Below the pieces are notes generated by a model. That model made no database searches. It had not been told where the DNA came from and saw only the letters and a list, made by a program, of their open reading frames with translations. This document shows positions 48,173 through 59,384 of a DNA stretch of 64,000 nt, one piece after another. The stretch's first letter is position 1. Every line of letters begins with the position of its first letter. A program made the translations under genes and the position numbers. The stretch is from Neurospora tetrasperma FGSC 2508 (lineage: Eukaryota > Ascomycota > Sordariomycetes > Sordariales > Sordariaceae): contig NW_009799179.1 in the NCBI RefSeq assembly GCF_000213175.1, positions 3,256,723 through 3,320,722 of the forward strand. The letters are read 5' to 3'.

Positions 48173-50078
48173 ATGAATTCATCTACTCCCTGTCTTCAGT
48201 TCTTGCGGCCGTATGCCTGGAAGTGGAAGCCAGTGGGCGCCCGCAACACGGCGTACCTGCGCTTCTACCACCTGGCTCGGCAGCATGAGTTGATACAGTC
48301 CAATGCCCTCAAGTATCCCCGCATTCGCCATGAAGGCGGTGCGCCCATGCGGATCCCCATCTTCCGGGAGAAGTTTAAGGATGTTGAGATGGGCAAGCAT
48401 GCCGACGAAGAGGTCATCATTCATGGCCGGGTACAGTCTGTCCGTCGGGCCGGCAACAAGCTCATGTTCCTCGACCTCAAAGGCGAGTTCGAGCATGTTC
48501 AGGGACTCTGTAACTTCAATAAGCTGCAAGTTACAGGAGTCGAGCTAGGAGAATTTAAGGCGCTTGCCAAACTGTTGAATAGAGGCGATATTGTCTGTAC
48601 GTGACTCTGGTCCCATATGTCTTCTTTCCCTTGTTCTTTGCCCATCAATCATATGACAATCACAGTGGCATGACTGACCGTGAACCTCTTCTTCCAACAC
48701 AGCCATCACCGGCCGAGCAACCAAAACACCGACTGGTGAACTGAGTATCGAAGCCACAAGGCTGCCCGAGCTCCTAACTCCAGCATTGGCTCCCCTGCCC
48801 TTCAAGCTCGAAGATGAGGAAGTCCGGATCCAGCACCGTCACATTGACATGCTGGTCAACCGCAAGACCATCGATACTCTCCGGCTGCGATCGCACCTGA
48901 TCAAGTACCTCCGCGACTTCTTTCACGAGCGTGGCTTCCTCGAGTTCCAGACGCCCATCCTCGCCGAAAACGCCAGCGGTGCCACCGCCCGGCCCTTCAC
49001 CGTCACCGCGTCCGAGACCTCGGTGAACAAGAACCTTGCGATGCGCATCGCCCCCGAGCTCTGGCTCAAGCGTCTGGTCGTTGGCGGCGTGGACAAAGTT
49101 TTCGAGCTCGGCCCTGCTTTCCGCAACGAGGGCATCGACCAGACGCACAACCCCGAATTCACCATGTGCGAGTTCTACAACGCCTACGCCAACCTGGACG
49201 ACCTCATATCACTCACCGAGGAGCTCATCTGCGGCGCCGCCTCACACTGCCGCGACCTGATCGCCACCAAGCTCGACTCTTTGCCTGCCATCGACATGTC
49301 GCAGTATCAGCGGCCTTTTCAACAACTCGAATTCATACCCGCCCTTGAATCCGCCCTCGGCTTCAAGCTCCCCGACCTCTCCACCTCCTCATCGCACGAG
49401 GACCTCCTCGCTCTTCTCAAGCAGCACAAAATCGAGGTCCCGGGACTGAACAAACCCGACATCACGCTCGCCAAGCTCCTCGACAACCTAGCCAGCGAAT
49501 TCCTCGAGCCTTACTCCCTAACCAAACCGCTCTTCATTATTCACCACCCAGTCTGTATGTCACCCCTCTCCAAGAGCTTTGTCTGCCCCAAAACAGGCCA
49601 ACACGTGTCCGCGCGCACGGAGCTCTTCATCAACGGCAAGGAGCTCGCAAACATGTACGAAGAAGAAAACGACCCGGCTTCGCAAAGGCAAAAGTTTGTG
49701 GACCAGCTCAACGCCGCCAAGCGCGAGGCTAGCTTAGCTCCCGGTGTGTACAACGATGAAGGGGAGTCGGCAATGGAGGTGGACGAGAGTTACGTCCAGG
49801 CCCTGGAGTCCGGACTGCCGCCAACGGGCGGGTGGGGGTGTGGGATTGAAAGGATGGTGATGCTATTTAGCGGGACGAAGAGGATTAGTGACTGTTTGAG
49901 TTTTGGAAACTTGAGGCATGTTACGAACGTTCCTGGAGCGGTCAGGACGGGTGAGGATGAGGAAAAGGCAAGGGAGATGATGGATGAGGTGGAGAAGAAG
50001 GGAGCGAGGGAGAGGAAACGGGAGAAGGGAAAGGAGAAGGAGAAGGAGGTTATGGATGTCTCCGACGGTGAGGCTTGA
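48173..50078 (+). CDS. msk1: Lysyl-tRNA synthetase, mitochondrial type
   Basis: This class II aminoacyl-tRNA synthetase charges tRNA-Lys with lysine. Exon 1 (48173-48596) and exon 2 (48703-50078) flank a 106-bp intron (GTACGT...ACACAG) and encode 599 residues. The N-terminus is basic and hydroxylated without acids (FLRPYAWKWKPVGARNTAYL), fitting a mitochondrial presequence. The OB-fold anticodon domain (EEVIIHGRVQSVRRAGNKLM, FLDLKGE) follows. Class II motif 1 is FFHERGFLEFQTPIL, motif 2 is FELGPAFRNEGIDQTHNPEF, and motif 3 is GGWGCGIERMVMLF. An in-frame ATG exists at 48149. I prefer 48173 because a likely leader intron would remove the earlier one, and TGA at 48143 blocks any further extension. 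Unusually, the C-terminus ends in about 45 Lys/Glu/Arg-rich residues (REKGKEKEKE) beyond the catalytic domain. Confidence 0.92.
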
Positions 50079-50822
50079 TTTCGCAGTTTGCCTTGGTGTT
50101 TTTTGTTGTTTGTATGTATCATTGTATGATTAGCGTGTTAGCGAGTGTTGCCTGCCCAAGTAAATATGATACCCCTATCTTTACGCAGCTCCCGCGTTAT
50201 GTCTTTCATGTGAGTGTCACTCAGGTATCTTCTTCGATCTCTCCTTTTCTTTTTGACACTCGGTCAATTTCGTGGCTACTGAGTGCTCTGCTAACATAGC
50301 AACACTAAAACCCCTCCAATGTAAGAAAGGTTGGATGGTAAACCTGGAGTGGAGTTCGAAGAAACTATGAAAGTCTGAAAAACTGACGAGGCACCTGGAA
50401 AAAAAAAAGAAGAGAAAACAGTTCCATCCCTATATAGCCTATCAGTCATGATTTAGCGTCAAGTCCCTTTCCTACCCCCTAACCTCTCCCCTCACAAATG
50501 CTTGACAAAATCTGACGAAAAGAAAAACATTATCACGAACTGCACCAGAGGCCAGATATGTGATGACATGGCTCTCCTCTTCTTCTCACTAGCCATCCGC
50601 AGAACGAGGTATCTGTGGGTTTTCTCAACGAACTTTCCATATCTCGAGACCTAGATGGGCGATTGAACGGTGCAATGATATACAGTATCTGATTGCGTAA
50701 TAAAACGCGTCAAGGGCACACCGTCCAGCACCTCGAAAGCCCGCCGAGATCAACTTCAGTCCTCAACATCGACCATCGTCTCCTAATCTGAGCGATGCGT
50801 CCTGAGCGTGACAATGTGGTTT
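50079..50822. other. Convergent intergenic msk1 / F-box gene
   Basis: Shared 3' flank of two converging genes. No frame or structured element is supported. Confidence 0.5.
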
Positions 50823-53021
50823 CTACCAATTCCCCAAATACGCCGAAGGCTTCCTCTCCAAATCCGCCTTGCCCCTTTCTCTTGCCTCCCAGTTACGATT
50901 GTACGGCTCCCAATCAGGCAGGGCATGCAAATCTGAAACATATATGCCAAAGAAATCTTGACGATTTGCTCTGTCTACGTCTCGATATCTCTTCTTCGTC
51001 CGCTCATCCCACATAGGATTCAGTCCAGCCATGAGGTATGCGTTCTCATACTGAGGGCCACCTTCACGATGATTTGTCCGTCCGGTCAATGGCCACAAAA
51101 GCTGTCTTGTCCTCTTGGTTGAGGATAGATGCGTTTCCCAGTGTATCGCCTGCGGAAATCGGGGCATGCCAGGTTTGAACTCAAAGAATTCGTAACGCCA
51201 AGCTTTGTCTGTCAATTTGGCCATCTTGAGGGCATCTCTCTCCTCGTCCCTGTCATTGGGTAGATAAATGAGTTCTTGAAAAAGCCAACGCTTCCGGTTA
51301 CCCAACCAGATCTGCATGACGCGATTGGTGCGGTCACGGAAATGGCTGTCTTCATGGTTCGCCACAAAAGCACCCATTCTGCATCCCCAGCAAACCAGAT
51401 TCTTGGTGTTGGAGAAGAAATAATCTGGGAGAAGGGTATAGCATCCACTGCACTCCCTCTCCTTCGGCTCACGAGATATTTTCTCAGCTGTATCGCCACA
51501 GACTGCGGCGCCTAACTCGTTCCACAGGTGCCTGTTGAGTTTCCGATACGCGTCGAAAGTACGATAGGAACAGACCCTATAGCGTTCCCATGTGAAGACC
51601 GCTTCACGAGCTTTGTAAGCCCAGAATGGATCTGGACCAGGTAAACGACGAATGAAGTGCCAAATCCCTGAGCTGTCACTGAGAAGGTCGACGCCGAGTG
51701 TCGCGGCAAGATCCCAGCACGCCATAATCCGAGCAAAGACGGCCTTCGGCACGTCAAAGGTTGGCTTGTGGTAGGTCAACCCGAAAGATCCCAGTGTGTT
51801 GGGCGCAGAAGTTGGACCCTCGAAGAAATACGGGTAGAAATCCAAGCGCACCCACTTGTGGCGGCCGGTAGCTGCAAGCCTATTCTTCTCCTGAATGATG
51901 CGAAGGAGGGAGTCAAGTTTGGTAAAATCAAGCTGTTTGCAGCGCGTAATGGCGATGCTTTCAAGATTGGGCATTGACTTGATCATCAACCTTACCAGTT
52001 TGGTGTTGAGGTAAGGGATCTGGTCCAGCATCAAGTCTCGGAAACTCGTGAGACTGATACACATTTTACGAACCATCTTAGTCAACAACTTGAACTCCTG
52101 CTCAAACGGCTTGTCTTGAGGGCTAGCAGCTGCAACTTGGGTGATTGGTGTAATGATCAAGGTATTCATGCGGATTCCGCCCTTTTCGTTCTTGTAGCCT
52201 TTCTCAAGATGGAAGTTACCCGAAGAGAAGTCCCAAACTGCAAACCGACCACTGATCAATCGAGCGGTGTCCTTGCAAGCCATTGCCAACGATGTCAGGT
52301 CGGCAACGGCGGGTTTGATGTAGTCCACTACATTATCGAAGATCTCCGGGATGTTCATAATATGTACCAGTCCGTTCTTTCTGTTGTTAGGGTTCCTCCC
52401 AAGTTCAGTTTTGATCGACTTGGATGTATTGAGGATACCATCATCCGGAGTAGGTGCCAGTAGCAATCTTGGTTCGCAATCCTTGGTAGCTTGCATCAAG
52501 CGGAATGCCTTGTCTTGGTTCATCTTGTGGTAAAACATCTTGATTCTTAAACACTCGGCTTCAGAAGTCTCTTTGTGCACACGGGGGAATTGCCGGACGA
52601 AATCGCGCTCGTGTACCATGTCGTACACATCCTCGGGCTTCTTATCACCCAAAGAGACCCATTCGCGCGTGTAGTTGAACAAGCGTACGTTGGACTTGTT
52701 GACGCTAGATGTCTATGTAAAAGGAAAATCAGCCGCTGCCTCACAAGACTTCGTGGATAGGGATTTACGTACGGTGTTTGTCAAGTCAAGCAGGCTTTCG
52801 TAACGGGCAGGCTTGTGATTCTGAAGAAGCTCAATCTGCTGGAAGAAGTCTGATCTCGGTCCGGACAAGTCGACGACTGTTCCTGGGAGAGGGTAACGTT
52901 TGCCAGCTTGGGTGTTGACAGAGGTATTCTCCTTGTTCCAATCTTTCCCGAACGGGACAGCAGATGTCTCCGACGTATCTCCTCGCCGGCCCTCAGCCTT
53001 CCGATTACGATGTTTCGCCAT
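50823..53021 (-). CDS. F-box-like protein with Cys4 zinc motif
   Basis: Exon 1 (53021-52773) and exon 2 (52712-50823) flank a 60-bp intron (GTACGT...CATAG) and encode 712 residues. About residues 199-233 (VHIMNIPEIFDNVVDYIKPA, VADLTSLAMACKDTARLI) fit an F-box-like helix set, which would dock a substrate receptor onto Skp1 of an SCF ubiquitin ligase. The segment after it (LVRLMIKSMPNLESIAITRC, KQLDFTKLDSLLRII) resembles a leucine-rich-repeat start. Near 503-525 is C-x2-C-x16-C-x2-C (ECSGCYTLLPDYFFS...VCWGC), a probable zinc-binding ribbon often seen in large, poorly characterised fungal F-box families. The N-terminus is basic (MAKHRNRKAEGRRG). Substrate unknown. Splicing is supported by frame continuity and standard signals. 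It may be lineage-specific. Confidence 0.75.
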
Positions 53022-53806
53022 GGTTCTGAGAGCGAGTGGCCCGAAAGTTCAGGAAAGAAAACAGCGGATGGCTGATGGATCTCTGTTGGTGATTGTCGAA
53101 TGATTCAAGAGAGCGCTTGTATGTGGTAGGAAGCAGCGCAGTTTGTGCGTACACACAGAAGGGACGGGCGGACTTGTTCCAACCGGCAGAAGGGCGAGAT
53201 GTAAGTAAGAATGGGAAGAGATGGCGAAGGCCTGAAGTTTATGGATAGGGAAGTCGGAGGTGATATGGGGGAAGAGAACGTGTCCCAAGTTTGTGTTTGG
53301 AAGATGGTGCGAGTGGCGTGAATGAGTAGGTTGTCGAATCAAGGTTTGGTCTCTCGAAGATCTAGTAGCGTGTCGAAGATGAGGTTGATGGAGGGGCTTC
53401 GCCTTTTAATGGCCAGCTTGGTGCAATCCGCGTCAGGCTGGAGTCAGAATAGACCCTTCATCTGTTGTAGTTGCTCACCGTCTAGTCTCCAAGCACTGTT
53501 TGCCTTGTTGGGTTCGGGCGACCAATTCCAAGTGGGAGGTACACCTTTAGATAGGTCTGGCACGAGTCGAGCTTGAGATGACTGGAGAGACAGAACGCAA
53601 GGCAACAATAGAATCCGTCCGATGCCTTCGGCTTACTGAACGGGCATTCACCAATAACCGCACTGCAGGTTTATTATACCTGCCCGACAATAGCATGGAA
53701 GGCACAATGGCCGGCTGCCTGCGAGAACCTGCCCGTATTAAATAGGTAGGTAAGTAGGTAAGTACCCACAGTAAGGTCAGACGGAAGAACGGGAGCACAC
53801 GTAGTC
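53022..53806. other. Upstream region of the F-box gene
   Basis: This holds the promoter and leader of the minus-strand F-box-like gene. A TAGG/TAAG microsatellite lies at 53743-53763. No other gene is supported. Confidence 0.5.
53743..53763. repeat. TAGG/TAAG microsatellite
   Basis: A short run of TAGG and TAAG tetranucleotides immediately left of the MITE cluster. Confidence 0.7.
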
Positions 53807-54035
53807 TACATTCAAGAACTCGCGAAACTGGCCAAAAGCGATCCCCCTCTGCGTACCGGACAATGACAGAAATCTGCCAAAAGGATCATGATGCCTCCCA
53901 CACACGCATACCGCAAAGACTCGGGCCATTGATTTTCAACTTTCCTGGAAATCATGCATAGTCTGTAAGCATACTGCAACATTCATGCCCGCCAGAAATT
54001 ATATGCAAGACAATGATTTTCATTGAATGTCCCTA

Positions 54036-54283
54036 CCGTAGGAACTCGCCAAACTGGCAAACCTCCAACCCTCTTTGAGCGCCCGACAGTAAGCACAGGA
54101 AGCGGCATACTCCCGTCCATATGTCCGCTCAGTTAGTGAGGGCTCTACAATACTGGCCAACACTATCCTGCCTGCGTTCCAAAGCACAGGCTCGGACTTG
54201 AGCACCACAGATCTGCTTGTATTATGCCCCAAGTACCTCTTTTCTATGCATTAGAGGTTTGCCAGTTTGGCGAGTTCCTACGG
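54036..54283. mobile_element. MITE with perfect 30-bp TIR (248 bp)
   Basis: Ends 54036-54065 and 54254-54283 are perfect inverted repeats starting CCGTAGGAACTCGCCAAACT, each flanked by TA (54034-54035 and 54284-54285). The string ACTCGCCAAACT is shared with the TIR of the element at 2699-3104. It is non-coding and non-autonomous, and the intact arms suggest a recent insertion into the outer element. Confidence 0.85.
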
Positions 54284-54360
54284 TACCCTCTAGCACCCTT
54301 GGATAAAAAAGAAGGAAAAAAAAAGGTGGAAAGGGCAGGATACTAGAAGAATCAAACTTA

Positions 54361-54706
54361 CAGTGCTCCGGGGTGGCAACATGGCTCCCCTATTATTCTT
54401 TGCGGGCATAAAATGTACAGATTTGGGTACATGCATGTCTGATGATGCATGATTTCGCGGAAAATTGAAAATTAATGGCCCGAGTCTTTGCGGTATTCCA
54501 GTAAATGTGTCTGTCTAATCAGTGAAAACTCAAGGACATTGCCTGCCACGTGGACTTATGCACACTTGGGTATACCGCATCTTCTCGGGGCATCCATCTT
54601 TAGGTTCCAGGAAATCAGACATAAATCCACGTACATATGCCCAATTCTGTGCATTTTATGCCCACCAAAATAAGAGGGGGAGTTGTGTTGCCACCCCGGA
54701 GCACTG
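54361..54706. mobile_element. MITE with CAGTG-type TIR (346 bp)
   Basis: Ends share at least 21 identical bases starting CAGTGCTCCGGGGTGGCAAC, flanked by TA on both sides (54359-54360, 54707-54708). CAGTG tips and TA target sites are common in mariner-like elements. The similarity of the two halves continues inward with divergence for about 140 bases, so the whole element is a long imperfect foldback. It contains two of the four copies of the module shared with the surrounding sequence. Confidence 0.85.
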
Positions 54707-54994
54707 TAAATTCGATTCATCTGGAGCTCTGCCTTTTCCTACCTATTTCTTCAAGGGAGCTGGAGGGTGGAGACATTGAGAATCACGGTCTTGCATAGAA
54801 ATTTTGGTGGGCATAAATGTTGCAGTATGCTTATACAGTATGCCTGATTTCCTGGGAACCTAAAGATGGATGCCCCGAGAAAATGCGGTACTATAGGACC
54901 CGGTCTTGTCCTGCCAGCTGCCTGTACAGGTCTGCCATCTAGCCGGCGCCCAAAGATGGAGAGCTTTTGACCAGTTTCGCGAGTTTCTCTGGTA

Positions 54995-57900
54995 TTTCCC
55001 GTAGGAATAATTATTCCTTACGAAATCTAGGCGCAGGAATAAAATAAAACAGAATAAAAATGAATGCCATCAAGGTTGGTCCGGCCTTGTTAGCATGGAG
55101 GTATAGTGCAGGATCTAATGGCTCGAAGGAAGACACTCAACGGCACTCTTAGGTGAGAACAGATACCAAAATAAAGAAACTGCTTCTATCATTGACTCCC
55201 TAGATATCGAACTACATGGTCCAAGCCAGTGTTGAGTTTGACGTGAGATATAGGTGAGTGTCTTAGTAGGGCAGCATGTCAAGGCATAATTTCCAACGTA
55301 TTCCGTTTTTCGGGTGCCGCGGATATTTTTTTCAAAAAGCCACATGTAATTATCGTCCAGAGTTGACGATGTACTTTAGCAGTCGTCATGACTAATTCGT
55401 ATCAAGATGCAATGAATCCCAAAGTTGACCACGAGCAGTGGCCATTCGCCTCGATGATGACCCCAGCAAGACTTTGCTGGTGTTGATAACAATCAACATC
55501 CACTGTACGGAGCCAAACTGTCCTTGCGCAAGCTTCCAAATACTGAAGATCTCGAACAAGGACGCACTTTGCAAATAATAGCTTTATCAATGTACGAGTC
55601 AAGTTAGAATCCCAGACACGCAACATATATTGAGTTGAATTGACACAGTCCCATCGGGCTCTACCTGTAGTTCATATCTGCCGAGACGAGCCTGAACCAA
55701 ACCCCAGACGAATTACCAGCCCCTATCCTCACTACAGCAACCGGGTAGCCTCACGTCTTCATGTAAAGTTGTAAGTACTAGTTGCTGAAGAAACGTCTGG
55801 CCAACGCTGGTTGATATCCAAGACAGACAGGAACCGGGACTCTCCGCAGCGATCCTATATGTCTCACACGCCGTGATACGGTGTACATTTGCCGTACCCA
55901 TCACCGCTCCAGTGTCCTCACAGACACCTGAGAAAAGCACACGAAAGGAAGAAAGAGGGCAAGTGGTCGCCGAAATCATTATGAACTCAAGTCACTCTGC
56001 GATTAGCTGCCCTTGATTCGGTATAATGCGCCGAGTGGTAGACCGCATGCGCTGATGCATTTTCATATACAAAATGGTATCTAAGGATTTCCAACGGAGT
56101 GCAGAAAAGTATCGAAATGATCGGGTATTAGGCCCATGATTGGCAGGCCCTACAGATGCAAATGACCTTGACTTGAGCTACCGACGACAGATAGTGAAGG
56201 GAGACAAATGGTGTCGAGGCAATATGCAACTGGCCAAAGCTGAACGGTTCTGGATTGTTCGATTTTCAATGAGAACTGAGCCGCCTAACAAGAAACGGTC
56301 GTGTGAAAGGATCTGGAAAGGATAATCCGCCAAGTACACACACTACTATTAGGTGACCTGCAATCTGCACTGATTGGCGTGTCCTGTATAACCCACGCCT
56401 TCATACCCACGAAAAGATAAGGCCGCCCACAATCACGGCTACCCGCACGCCTTGACTGGAAGAGTAAGCTCAAGGTGGGCAAACGGACGCAGGCGGAACG
56501 GGAACCTTGCGAGGTACATGGAGGTGGACTGCCTGGACGGGAACCGAGCGGCAAAACATGTCAGGTGCTTGCCGGACTTCAAGGTTGAACAATGGAAAGG
56601 ATAGCAGGCAGGTAAACGTAAGCTCAAGACTCCCAGAAAAGATTGTGATAGGACAAGTGGTGACGCTGCCCGGCCAAAGTACGATATCGTTTCATTGCCC
56701 TGAAGGTACCAATAGTCGGAAACAGAATAGGAACAGCAAAGAGCTCGTTGGAAAATAGCTTGCGATTGAATCGAGATCCGGACGTTGTAGTATGTCTGTG
56801 AGGCGACTCAAGAAACAATCTCGAAATAGCACGTGCACCCAGAAATCGAGTAGACTTACGATTATAGATGAAGCTAAGGTTGTGCCACCACCCTAGCGTA
56901 TCGTCAGTACTTTAGCCTTCCCCTCAACCATCCTGAAGAGCGTCTTGGTGAGACCACCTCCGGGTCTTCAAAGTGCAGCAAAATCCCGTCATATTTTCCA
57001 ATGATCACGATTGATAAGGCTTCGGTGCTCGGAAAAGGTGAATGAGCAGTTTTGTCAAAGTGGTTGATGTCAAGATGGATAAAGGCGCGGGAGTTCTCAT
57101 TGTAGATCCAATCACCGGCGGGCAATCTTGGGTTATCAACGTGATGTCCTACGCCTGTGTCTGAGTGCGTCTTTGGTGCCAGGTCACATGGTGTGAGATG
57201 TGGGTGTGTTGAGAGCAGTGATCGCTTTGATCGACGGGTTGGGTTGCTCGACGAGAGGGGCACAGGAGGTCTGAGGACAAGGCACGAGATAGTTCTCTGG
57301 GCAAGGAAAAGGATCGGACATTGGAGAACGATAACGCCCCCTCTTTACCGTCGGTTCTTGTCGATGGTCATCGGATTTTTACGTGGTAATCTTGCTGGTT
57401 TTTGAGTAGGTTGTTGAAGTCGAGGTCCAAGTCGTCGTTGCCTATATTCATGTTATGTTGATGATAAAAGAGGTAGGATGTCTTGGCGAGGGAGTGCGAG
57501 ATAGAAACCCAAACCCATCAAAAAGGCCCCACATGCGAACGGGCCCGGACCCGCCCGTGACTCTGGCCATATGACACCAACATCATGTGTGAAATGTGTG
57601 TGCAGTCGAAGAACACTGGAGAAGCATGTCAGAGCAGTTTTCGTAGTAAGACTTTACCTAGGTGAAGCGAAATGTAGATGGTGATCATGCTCCCGGCAAT
57701 CGCTCACACGCCCCGTCTGTCGGAGTTCATCGAGAGGGAAACGGAGCTTTGAACCGAATGTCAGGGGGGACCATGCTCGAATCCACAGAGCAGCGCTTCT
57801 GTACCTGACGCTAATACCATGTACGTAGGCGCACTTTCCAGGTTGTGCTCCTCGAGGTGGAAAGAGTTTTGGCGACAAAACAGATCAGGTCAAATTATGA

Positions 57901-59340
57901 ATATCAACCAAGACGACAAAAAGATGGGAAACATGAGGTGGCCAGCAATGGGCGGGAGCGCGGCTTGTGAACAAGTGGCTTGTTCTTTTTCCTCTCTTGG
58001 ACCCCGATTCTGGTTTGACGAACACCTGTTTGAAACCCCGAAGGACAGGTATGCAGGTCGCAGGTTGCGCATTCAAGCTTTCCCGTCCCGCTCGAGCTCG
58101 TTGCCCGTCACCATTGTCGGCTGTCGGTACAGGCCTCATCCACCTCCATCTCGGATGGGAGCATTGTAGGTAACGCAAGGGGAGAACCTCACCGACTCAC
58201 CGTCAGGTCCTCAACCTCGCTTGTGTTCGAGGAAAAGTGGATCGGGCCGGTTGCTGGAGCCTGGGCGATAGAGCAGCGGTCAAAGCTATCAAGGACAGCC
58301 TGGTCCAGAGCCGAATGGTACCCGTCTGGAGACTCGGCTGCCACGGTCAAGTTCGGGATCGCGACCGGCGACGGCGGGGAAATGGCTATTGCAGCACTAA
58401 TCCGAAACTTTCATATTTTTTTTTGTTTCTTGCTCCATCAGCATGCTCTCCGGATACGGCGCGGAGCCGTTATCGGACGACATCTTGAAACGGAGCTTGA
58501 CAGCTTTCTCGACACCGACACGTCAGGAAGGGCTGAAGGAAGAGGGCGCGCGGCGCATTGCAACCATCATCCAAAAGTTGTCCGGTGACGCCCACTGAAA
58601 AGTATAGGCGCTACATGCCAACTACAAACCCCGCTCAAGCCAGCTGCAAAAGAGATCATGCGTACGGGATGGTGGTTGCATGTGTGGAAACGCCATCCCG
58701 TCGACCTCTTAAATGGTCCAGCATTTGTTTCTGGGTTGCATCCATCAGACCACGAGAGGAGCCCGTGGGTAAACCCCATCTTGCGCAAACTCATGTGAGT
58801 CGTTGCGTGACTGGAAGAGCTCTTCGAAACCAACAATGGCGAACAGTCGGCCTTCAAATGACTGGAGGAGAGGCGACAGTTTGGTCAAGCTAAACATGGC
58901 GCGGAAAGGCCCTGTTACCAAGACCAACAAGAAAAAAGTCGTTGGGTTGACCGAACCTATAAAATCGCAATCACAAACGACAAAATACGACAAGAGCCGG
59001 GTCAGGCCTCCGTACACTAGCACTTCTGCGTGTTGGTGTGATAAGATAGTCGTCAATATTGATACGACAAGGAATTCGTGAACATCTTATCTCTGATCTC
59101 ACCGCTCTTGCAACAGAAACCAACCCATTTCGGATCACGGGTGTCTCTTTTGTCAAATTTGCTCTGTTTCTGGCCCGGACTTGTTCCGAACACTATCGCC
59201 AATCTCGCAAGAAGCATCCTTGACGGCGTCCCAAAAGCTGACATTAGATCGCGCCCCTTGGAGTGGAGGGAGGTCACGGATATCGCACTAGCATCGTTTG
59301 AGCCCGAGCTTGCCCAGTTCCTGACTAGACAGTGAACAAT
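54995..59340. other. Gene-poor region
   Basis: No gene can be supported. A minus-strand frame around 56904-57263 (containing AFIHLDINHFDK and GILLHFEDPEVV) has protein-like patterning but no ATG, no recognisable family and no convincing splice partners. A 16-base palindrome AGGAATAATTATTCCT at about 55003-55018 adjoins the MITE cluster. Confidence 0.45.
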
Positions 59341-59356
59341 TTTTTTCTGACCCAAT

Positions 59357-59384
59357 AAAAAAAAAAAAAAAAAAAAAAAAAAAA
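59357..59384 (+). repeat. Poly-A tract (28 A)
   Basis: About 28 A follow CCCAAT, so the sequence begins CCCAATAAAA and contains an AATAAA signal directly joined to the A run. This would fit the 3' end of a retroposed transcript, but no upstream source gene or flanking target duplication was recognised. It may be a plain homopolymer. Confidence 0.7.

Larger units (their letters stand above)
53809..54992. mobile_element. Composite MITE cluster (outer TIR pair)
   Basis: Divergent inverted ends (53809-53839 and about 54963-54992) share AACTCGCGAAACTGG and AAAAGC and are each next to TA (53807-53808, 54993-54994). Inside lie a 248-bp element (54036-54283) and a 346-bp element (54361-54706), both with their own perfect TIRs. 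Also inside are four related copies of a roughly 100-base module (about 53905-54017, 54395-54497, 54575-54670, 54795-54890) in strictly alternating orientation, recognisable by GCGGTA at one edge and GGGCATAAA-like sequence at the other. No coding frame exists. The likely history is repeated insertion of small TIR elements into one another. Which unit came first is not resolved. Confidence 0.7.

Noticed and set aside
56904-57263. Minus-strand frame with protein-like patterning
   Set aside because: No ATG, no family match and no supported splice partners. Kept only as a remark in the region entry.
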